In this document: piece by piece, positions 54,450 to 59,749 of the stretch
How positions within the stretch are numbered: position 1 is the stretch's first letter
How the letters are laid out: the number at the start of each line of letters is the position of its first letter
Translations under genes and position numbers: made by a program
Notes under the pieces: generated by a model
What the model was told of the DNA's origin: nothing
The model's input: the letters and a program-made list of their open reading frames with translations, nothing else
The model's database searches: none
Assembly: GCA_934373455.1 (NCBI GenBank)
Contig: CAKRON010000005.1
Location: 1-59,749 of the forward strand
Origin: an uncultured Marvinbryantia sp.
GTDB lineage: Bacteria; Bacillota; Clostridia; Lachnospirales; Lachnospiraceae
Length of the DNA stretch: 59,749 nt
Direction of reading: 5' to 3'

Positions 54450-55417
54450 ACTTTCTCCTTTTCCTTCTCAGGAAGCTCTTCCTCCATATGATGTACTTTT
54501 CTCACCACATACTGTGGATTCTTACTCATACCCAGGAAAATTCTTCCTACATACTCTCCAATGATCCCCATAAACATGAGATTCAATCCCGAAAAGAAAC
54601 ACATCGTCGCCATCATAGACGGCCAGCCGATGTAAGTCGCCGGGCGTACAAATTTTAAAATAATCACTCCGATTGCTGCCAGTATCCCGATCAGAGAAAA
54701 GATAAATCCTGTATAAGTAGCCATCTGCAGCGGCACAATGGAAAATCCAAGAATATTAGACCAAAGCTTGATCAGCTTTTTGAATGTATAATTGGAAGTC
54801 CCCACTTCTCTCTTAAAATGCTGAATCGGTACAGAACTGATATTCCGTGTTGTACGCAAAAACAACCCCTGTAAATGAGTATAAGCACTCTTATATTCCA
54901 CAGCATAATCCCTCACAAATCTTCGGATCACCCAAAAGCTGGATGTCTTCAGATCCTTTGGCTTCTTGAGAAGAATTCGTACCGTCATATAGTTTACATA
55001 ACTTCCAAAATTACGGAATTGACTATGCTCTTTATGTTCATAGTATCCGTATACAATGTCATATCCTTTGTCAAATTCAGAAAGCAGCTTTCCAAGCTGA
55101 GACGGATGTGTCTGCATATCATCATCCATTGCGATGAAGACATCTCCGCTGCCTTCATTCAGCCCTGCCATCACAGCATTGTGCTGTCCCGCATTCTTAG
55201 CAAGTTCCACCACTTTCACACAGGCGTAATCTCTTACCAGTCCCATAAGAGCTGCCATTGTTTCTCCATCATCCGGTGAACAGTCATCTACCAATACGAA
55301 CTCATATTCTCTGCGATTCAGCCTGTCCATTTCCTGCATCGTCATCTCAACAACCTTGCGGATGGTTTTTGAAGATTTATAACAGGGAATCACGATTGAA
55401 TATAACACCCTGGTCAC
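54446..55417 (-). CDS. ArnC/GtrB-like glycosyltransferase family 2
   Basis: 323 residues. A GT2 domain (IVIPCYKSSKTI, LVDDCSPDDGE, AMDDDMQTHPSQL) is followed by two membrane helices at about 230-258 and 265-290 and MGIIGEYVGRIFLGMSKNPQYVVR. This layout transfers a sugar to a polyprenyl phosphate at the cytoplasmic face, as in ArnC (4-amino-4-deoxy-arabinose) and GtrB. It lies 16 bases after the PaaK-like gene. It differs clearly from the other GT2 in the window (20963-21949), so it is not a recent duplicate. Confidence 0.88.
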   Translation of the reverse strand: MTRVLYSIVIPCYKSSKTIRKVVEMTMQEMDRLNRREYEFVLVDDCSPDDGETMAALMGLVRDYACVKVVELAKNAGQHNAVMAGLNEGSGDVFIAMDDDMQTHPSQLGKLLSEFDKGYDIVYGYYEHKEHSQFRNFGSYVNYMTVRILLKKPKDLKTSSFWVIRRFVRDYAVEYKSAYTHLQGLFLRTTRNISSVPIQHFKREVGTSNYTFKKLIKLWSNILGFSIVPLQMATYTGFIFSLIGILAAIGVIILKFVRPATYIGWPSMMATMCFFSGLNLMFMGIIGEYVGRIFLGMSKNPQYVVRKVHHMEEELPEKEKEKV

Positions 55418-55433
55418 CTCCTAATTCACATTC

Positions 55434-56744
55434 TTACATTTTGCATGCAAAACAACGCATTTTACCATTCTCATCTGGTGGAATCACATCCAGCCAGTCA
55501 AAGTGAAGCTTAAACTCATCTCCGAATAACTCTGCCATCTTCTTACTGAAGAAGTCTTCAATCTCTTCCTTCGTATGTGCGTTGTTCGCAGGATCCTTCA
55601 CCAGCTGAATTCTCATATCATGGTAGGATTCCTGAATATAACGGAACTGGGCAATGCCAACGATTCCATTTGGTATCTTCATCAATTCCAGGGCAGATGT
55701 CTCATCTCCGTGTTCATGTCTTACCAGATCATTCACTCTTCCCTTGATATTCTTGATATAACGTACTCCATCCAAAGTCACAGAAGATGCTCTGTCACCA
55801 ATTTCATAATTGATAATCGGAAAATCTTTTTTAAACAATGTGGTGATAATGACTTTACCTTCATCAGCAAGATGATAATCTTCATCATATATATTCACTA
55901 CATGTGTATCACTGTTAATGTAGTACAAGTCCGATCCCGGCACCTGAATAATACAGCTTCCTGTCTCAGAACTTCCATATGCATCCATCAGTCCGTCGCC
56001 GAAAGTCTCTGCCAGTACTTTTCTCGTCATATCATCTACCATCTCACTGACAGGTACATAAATCTTCGGCTTATGTACTTTCATACCATTTCTCTGGGCA
56101 TACAAAGCCATACGCACCAGACAGTTTCTCCTGAAACATAGTACATCCGGTTCGTATGCATTCACTTCATTTAAAATATCACGGATTCCCTCGCCTACAC
56201 AGTTCTTCTCGGATACAACACGTCTTCTCATCAATCCGAACTTCTGAATAATCGAGTCTCCTTTTTTCGCATCCACATGCTTATGACTGGTTTCAAAGGA
56301 AAACAGCTTTCCTCTCAGCGGACGATATCCTGCATACATCAATACACGAATCCAGTTCGCATCCACACAGGCTGACTCTCTCTGAGTCTGAAGAAACTTC
56401 AGTGGTGTTCCTGAAGAACCGCTGGTACTGAGTACGTTCCATCTTTCATGCATCTCAGGATGTGCATCATATTCTTTCTGCATCCATTCTCTCAGCTGTG
56501 CTCTTGTCAGTACCGGGAACTTCGCCAGATCCTCTGCACTGTGAAAATCATCCGGTGTCAGATGACACTGGTCAAATCTCTCTCGGTAAAATGGGATCTC
56601 ATATGCGCTCACCATCAACTCATGAACCTTTTTTCCCTGACGCTTTCTGATAAATTCCCTGTCCGTCGGGATCTTCTTATCCAGCTTCATCAGGTAATAA
56701 AAGGTCATTACATTTTTCAGTTTCTTTTCAATTATAAATGCCAT
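55434..56744 (-). CDS. PaaK/CapK-like adenylate-forming enzyme
   Basis: 436 residues, the usual size for phenylacetate-CoA-ligase-like proteins. The P-loop-like STSGSSGTPLKFLQT near residue 108, the acceptor-binding MDAYGSSETGSCIIQ near 255 and INYEIGDRASSV near 312 followed by KGRVNDLV are the ANL-superfamily motifs. It should activate a carboxylate with ATP, then pass it to CoA or another acceptor. In polysaccharide and capsule clusters (CapK) such enzymes are common and their substrates are mostly unknown. Neighbours are xpt (18 bases upstream) and an ArnC-like GT2 downstream. Confidence 0.87.
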   Translation of the reverse strand: MAFIIEKKLKNVMTFYYLMKLDKKIPTDREFIRKRQGKKVHELMVSAYEIPFYRERFDQCHLTPDDFHSAEDLAKFPVLTRAQLREWMQKEYDAHPEMHERWNVLSTSGSSGTPLKFLQTQRESACVDANWIRVLMYAGYRPLRGKLFSFETSHKHVDAKKGDSIIQKFGLMRRRVVSEKNCVGEGIRDILNEVNAYEPDVLCFRRNCLVRMALYAQRNGMKVHKPKIYVPVSEMVDDMTRKVLAETFGDGLMDAYGSSETGSCIIQVPGSDLYYINSDTHVVNIYDEDYHLADEGKVIITTLFKKDFPIINYEIGDRASSVTLDGVRYIKNIKGRVNDLVRHEHGDETSALELMKIPNGIVGIAQFRYIQESYHDMRIQLVKDPANNAHTKEEIEDFFSKKMAELFGDEFKLHFDWLDVIPPDENGKMRCFACKM

Positions 56745-56762
56745 ACTACTCTTTTCCTATCC

Positions 56763-57344
56763 TTATTGCTCCCGGAACACAATTGTTCCTGTCTTATCGT
56801 CCATACTTTCTACAATCGCCAGTGATTCCAGATGAATACCCTTATCGCGGATAATCTGACCGCCTACCTGAAATCCCTTTTCGATCACAACACCTGCTCC
56901 AACCAGCTCTGCTCCTGAATCCTGTACCAGAGTACCTAAGCCTTCCAGTGCTTTTCCATTCGCAAGGAAATCATCAATCAAAAGTACCTTATCATCTTTT
57001 CCAAGGAACTCTTTTGATACAATAATGTCATATACCCTGCCATGAGTGAAGGATTCTACCTGAGTACGGTAAACTTCTCCGGCAATGTTCTTGGTCTGTG
57101 TCTTCTTGGCAAATACTACCGGTACCTCAAATACTTCCGCTACTACACAGGCAATTCCGATCCCGGAAGCTTCAATTGTAAGAATCTTATTGATCTCTTT
57201 TCCTTCAAATCTGCGCTTAAATTCCAGTCCTATCTCGTGGAACAGCTTCACATCCATCTGATGATTCAGAAAACTATCTACCTTCAGTACATTTCCTTCT
57301 TTTATTTTTCCGTCTTTGCGGATACGATCTTCCAAAAGCTTCAT
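56763..57344 (-). CDS. xpt: Xanthine phosphoribosyltransferase
   Basis: 193 residues from the ATG preceded by AGGAGGAAG (the longer frame begins 27 bases earlier without a site). Conserved features are MKLLEDRIRKDG at the N-terminus, LTIEASGIGIACVVAEVF near 55, and the PRPP-binding loop KVLLIDDFLANGKALEGL near 122, as in B. subtilis Xpt. It converts xanthine to XMP for purine salvage. It has its own promoter with a leader of about 35 bases, too short for the purine riboswitch that often precedes xpt. No link to the glycan genes around it is evident. Confidence 0.96.
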   Translation of the reverse strand: MKLLEDRIRKDGKIKEGNVLKVDSFLNHQMDVKLFHEIGLEFKRRFEGKEINKILTIEASGIGIACVVAEVFEVPVVFAKKTQTKNIAGEVYRTQVESFTHGRVYDIIVSKEFLGKDDKVLLIDDFLANGKALEGLGTLVQDSGAELVGAGVVIEKGFQVGGQIIRDKGIHLESLAIVESMDDKTGTIVFREQ

Positions 57345-57383
57345 TATACTACTTCCTCCTGCGTAATCCAATCAATTAATAAG

Positions 57384-57412
57384 GTTATATCATAATTTTA
57401 CGGTTCTTTCAA
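57384..57412 (-). promoter_or_regulatory. Promoter of xpt and downstream genes
   Basis: Minus-strand TTGAAA and TATAAC, 17 bases apart, beginning 7 bases before the flippase stop. Confidence 0.55.
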
Positions 57413-57418
57413 CACAGC

Positions 57419-58861
57419 TTACTTACTTTTTTTCGTCCGAATATTTTTCAGAATTCCGAGGAACTTCGGCAGTATGGTTTTTACTGTAAATCCGCATCCT
57501 GCCAGGACCAGGATATAGCGCAAATACCACGGAATCTGATAGGAAAACATGGATATCAAGTTCAATCCGAAAAACACACTTGCATATTTCAACGTCGTTC
57601 GAAGAGGAATAATTCTCTGTCCGGTGATTTTCATCTCCTGCCATCCCTGTAAAATCAGCAAAAATGCATAGCTGACAGCTGTCGTATACGCTGCTGCCCG
57701 ATAACCAAACTGTAAAATACAGATATAGTTTAATGCCACGTTCACCACCATGGCAAGCATCGTTCCCAGTGCTACCTGGGCTGTCTTCTTATAATAATTC
57801 TGAATCGCTGTATAGCTGTAACTGTAGAATCTGAATAATGTCCCTGTCACCATCGGCGCAATTACCCAGATTGCTGCAAGATTCTTCTTTCCACCCAGAA
57901 TCCAGACAATCTCAGGAGACAGCATAACTACAAACCATGAAATCATGCCAAAGCCCTGCATGACCGTCTCCCACGGCTTTTCCACATCTTCTGCCTCATT
58001 TCTGGATATCTTTTCAAAAAACCACGGAAGCCATGCGCTCCAGACAGAATCTTCCAGAATCCAGATGATAAATGATACGGTCGTACCCACTGCAAAAATA
58101 CCTGTTTCCCATTCTCCCACCATATTCTGAATCATGATCTTATCAGCCTGATTCATAATCTGAATGGACAACACTTCCGGGATCAGAGGAATACTGTAAA
58201 GCAATCCATATTTCCAGTAAGTCTTTGAAAAAAGCTTCTTTCCCTGCACTGCCATAATCAGGGCAATGATCAGTCCACCGATAATCTGCGGGATGTAAAA
58301 ACCAAGTATCCGGTAATGCACCAGCTGATCAAATTCTCCTCTGACATTTCCGATGTACAGCCATCCTATAGAAATCACAGTAGCCGGAACCACAAGCAAT
58401 ACAGATGCTATCGTGGCAAACTTATACCGCATGCTCTGCTTTTCACGTCGATTCATATACAACACACTGGTATAAGAAAAAACATAACCAAATGCCGTAT
58501 ACAGCATCACATCATCCATTCCACAAAAACGCTCTACCTGTGGTTTGAATAAAAGACAAATGCCTACCATCAATGCAATCGAGATGTATGACAGATTCTG
58601 AACTGCTGAAGTATAGGAATCAAACTTTTCCCGCATATCATATTTTGCTCGTTCCACACTTCGCCAAAGACATAATGACATAATCGGAACTGCGATCTGC
58701 AGCCATGATTCATATACTCGTATCTGTCCAAACTGTTCTGTCGATAACAGTCTGGTATAAATCGGCGTCGTAGCAAAACTGATTCCCCGGATCAGCATCT
58801 GACATACTACAAAAAAAATACCTGACTTAACAGCCAGTTTATTTAAAGATTCATCTTTCAT
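57419..58861 (-). CDS. Wzx/MATE-fold polysaccharide flippase
   Basis: 480 residues from the ATG preceded by TCAGGAG; the open frame runs 36 codons further through the promoter and terminator, which are not coding. About 12-14 hydrophobic segments: VKSGIFFVVCQMLIRGISFATTPIYTRLLSTEQFG at the N-terminus is the common opening of Wzx/RfbX-type flippases. The charged patch RREKQSMRYK near 138 is cytoplasmic. It should flip an undecaprenyl-linked sugar or oligosaccharide outward. It heads the cluster with the PaaK-like, GT2 and ATP-grasp genes. Confidence 0.88.
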   Translation of the reverse strand: MKDESLNKLAVKSGIFFVVCQMLIRGISFATTPIYTRLLSTEQFGQIRVYESWLQIAVPIMSLCLWRSVERAKYDMREKFDSYTSAVQNLSYISIALMVGICLLFKPQVERFCGMDDVMLYTAFGYVFSYTSVLYMNRREKQSMRYKFATIASVLLVVPATVISIGWLYIGNVRGEFDQLVHYRILGFYIPQIIGGLIIALIMAVQGKKLFSKTYWKYGLLYSIPLIPEVLSIQIMNQADKIMIQNMVGEWETGIFAVGTTVSFIIWILEDSVWSAWLPWFFEKISRNEAEDVEKPWETVMQGFGMISWFVVMLSPEIVWILGGKKNLAAIWVIAPMVTGTLFRFYSYSYTAIQNYYKKTAQVALGTMLAMVVNVALNYICILQFGYRAAAYTTAVSYAFLLILQGWQEMKITGQRIIPLRTTLKYASVFFGLNLISMFSYQIPWYLRYILVLAGCGFTVKTILPKFLGILKNIRTKKSK

Positions 58862-58888
58862 ATTTTTCTCCTGATATATTTTCCCGTA

Positions 58889-58938
58889 TAAAAAAAGAAA
58901 CCAAGTCTGTAGGCTATTATACCTCGAACCTGGCTTCT
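58889..58938 (-). terminator. Terminator upstream of the flippase gene
   Basis: On the minus strand AGAAGCCAGGT pairs with ACTTGGTTTCT (two G-U pairs) around a loop of 21 bases and is followed by TTTTTTTAT. It can end transcripts from the feo genes. Confidence 0.6.
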
Positions 58939-58945
58939 TTTGCAA
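58916..58945 (-). promoter_or_regulatory. Promoter of the flippase gene, lying inside the terminator hairpin
   Basis: Minus-strand TTGCAA and a perfect TATAAT separated by 18 bases. The -10 box lies in the loop of the preceding terminator. Confidence 0.6.
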
Positions 58946-58981
58946 CCGTAAAAAGACTTTTCTGTTCACATCTGATAATGC

Positions 58982-59125
58982 TTATTTATGATCACAGTGG
59001 CATCCGCAATGCTTGCAGTCTGCACCACACTGCAGAGATTTGCCTGCTTTTTTATCTTTTATCATACTGCGGATAACTGCCGCTACGATCAATACTACGA
59101 TTGCTCCAACTACAACTGTTCCCAT
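58982..59125 (-). CDS. FeoB-associated Cys-rich small membrane protein
   Basis: 47 residues: one N-terminal membrane helix (VVVGAIVVLIVAAVIRSMI), a short basic stretch (KDKKAGKS) and a Cys/His tail with motif CGADCKHCGCHCDH. This is the usual form of the small FeoB-associated Cys-rich proteins encoded directly after feoB in many Clostridia. The tail probably binds iron near the mouth of FeoB. The start is ATG at 59125 with an AAGGAC-type site upstream. It lies about 80 bases after feoB, separated by a hairpin. Confidence 0.88.
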   Translation of the reverse strand: MGTVVVGAIVVLIVAAVIRSMIKDKKAGKSLQCGADCKHCGCHCDHK

Positions 59126-59166
59126 ATGTCACACGTCCTTTCTGTTTCTATTATACACAAAATCAC

Positions 59167-59197
59167 AAATCGGTGCACAAAAACTGTGCACCGATTT
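59167..59197. terminator. Hairpin between feoB and the Cys-rich gene
   Basis: A perfect 13-base stem AAATCGGTGCACA / TGTGCACCGATTT with a five-base loop, 8 bases after the feoB stop. On the minus strand it is followed by GTGATTTTGTG, a weak T-run, so read-through to the Cys-rich gene is likely. Confidence 0.65.
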
Positions 59198-59205
59198 CAG
59201 TTTCT

Positions 59206-59749
59206 TTATTTTGCTGTTACTGTTACATTTGCTGTCAATGTTTTACTTTCTTTATATGGACGGAACAACAGATAAATCATACCGGCAATCAGAAGGATCG
59301 CTACGATCGTGAAGATACCGAATCCGCCGCCTGTTACCAGCATACCGATCTGGTAAATGCAAAGAGAAACTACATATGCCAGTAAGCACTGATAACCAAT
59401 TGCAAACCAGAACCATTTTGTATTGTTCATTTCTCTCTTAATAGCACCCATAGCTGCGAAGCAAGGTGCGCACAACAGGTTAAATACCAGATAAGAATAC
59501 GCTGCCAGCTGAGTCATGCTGCCTGCCAGCTGTCCCCAGATTTCTGTACCATCTTCTGCAACTTCTGCAAAACCATACAGCATACCAAAGGTACCAACTA
59601 CGTTTTCTTTTGCGATCAGACCGCTGACTGCTGCCACTGCCATTCTCCAGTTGCCCCATCCAAGAGGAATGAAAATCCATGAGATCGCACTGCCAATCTT
59701 GGAAAGAATACTTGCATCCAGCTGTTCTGCCTCCAGCATAGTGAAGGAT
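59206..59749 (-). CDS. feoB: Ferrous iron transporter FeoB, C-terminal part (5' end outside the window)
   Basis: About 181 codons of the membrane domain, read in from the window edge. Diagnostic segments are IFIPLGWGNWRMAVAAVSGLIAKENVVGTFGMLYG, which is the conserved core 2 (PLGW...AKE), and LLCAPCFAAMGAIKREMN with the conserved Cys and Met. The G-protein domain and first half of the channel would lie beyond 59749. FeoB imports Fe(II) under anaerobic conditions. Confidence 0.95.
   Translation of the reverse strand, partial: SFTMLEAEQLDASILSKIGSAISWIFIPLGWGNWRMAVAAVSGLIAKENVVGTFGMLYGFAEVAEDGTEIWGQLAGSMTQLAAYSYLVFNLLCAPCFAAMGAIKREMNNTKWFWFAIGYQCLLAYVVSLCIYQIGMLVTGGGFGIFTIVAILLIAGMIYLLFRPYKESKTLTANVTVTAK

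Noticed and set aside
55575..56141. A 188-codon plus-strand frame opposite the PaaK-like gene
   Set aside because: Antisense shadow with low-complexity composition and no site or promoter.
57345..57418. Purine riboswitch before xpt
   Set aside because: The 74-base gap already contains the promoter, and no three-way-junction pattern can be drawn.
1..59749. CRISPR arrays, insertion sequences, prophage or integrase genes, tRNA and rRNA genes
   Set aside because: No regularly spaced repeats, transposase or integrase motifs, or cloverleaf or rRNA-like stretches were recognised on either strand by eye.

Overview
The window looks like chromosomal DNA of an anaerobic, low-GC Gram-positive bacterium of the Clostridia, most likely a gut Lachnospiraceae. 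The grounds are an Rnf electron-transport operon, a LytR-CpsA-Psr protein, AGGAGG-type ribosome binding sites, a 3H-domain NiaR regulator with an ECF transporter, FeoB with a small Cys-rich partner, and a divergent SpoIID-like protein. No rRNA, tRNA, insertion sequence, prophage or CRISPR array was seen. No gene-free stretch exceeds 300 bases.

Layout. 1-3737: rnfC, an rnfD-rnfG fusion, the start of rnfE and a Gx-family membrane protein. 3854-19149: household genes on both strands (LCP protein, ABC-F ATPase, cysteine desulfidase-like protein, carAB with a promoter and leader terminator, SpoIID-like peptidoglycan-binding protein, phosphopentomutase, uridine phosphorylase, nitroreductase, MATE exporter, LUD protein). 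19165-40089: a tightly packed operon of 13 genes (14 if the LUD gene is its tail). 40252-44723: a five-gene ECF transporter / NiaR / PfkB kinase operon. 44888-50927: pyrH-frr-uppS-cdsA-dxr-rseP plus a U32-like gene. 51094-53233: an unknown membrane protein, an EamA transporter and a DtxR-type regulator. 53274-58861: a small glycan or lipid-modification cluster (ATP-grasp, GT2, PaaK-like ligase, flippase) with xpt inside it. 58982-59749: the Fe(II) uptake genes.

The most interesting system is the 19-40 kb operon. Its core matches the logic of the Bacillus ydaJKLMN and Listeria pss exopolysaccharide loci: a BcsA-like synthase without a PilZ domain, a BcsB-like surface subunit, a DUF2334 protein, a GH8-like hydrolase, and a membrane protein whose GGDEF domain is dead but keeps an exactly spaced RxxD c-di-GMP site. 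Around this core are parts I do not know from those loci: a thioredoxin domain fused to the GH8-like hydrolase; an MBOAT acyltransferase with an SGNH esterase/transferase carrying three LamG-like repeats; a GtrB-like lipid-sugar synthase with GT-C-like membrane transferases, one a clean tandem duplication of a module that also occurs singly as the first gene; and two PAS-GGDEF cyclases at the end. The inferred picture is a self-contained circuit in which redox- or ligand-sensing cyclases make c-di-GMP, the I-site protein senses it, and the synthase makes a polymer that is then glycosylated, acylated and trimmed outside the cell.

Start sites were moved inward from the longest reading frame wherever an internal ATG had a clearly better ribosome binding site; this is stated in each entry. 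Functions come from reading protein sequences by eye, with no database search.
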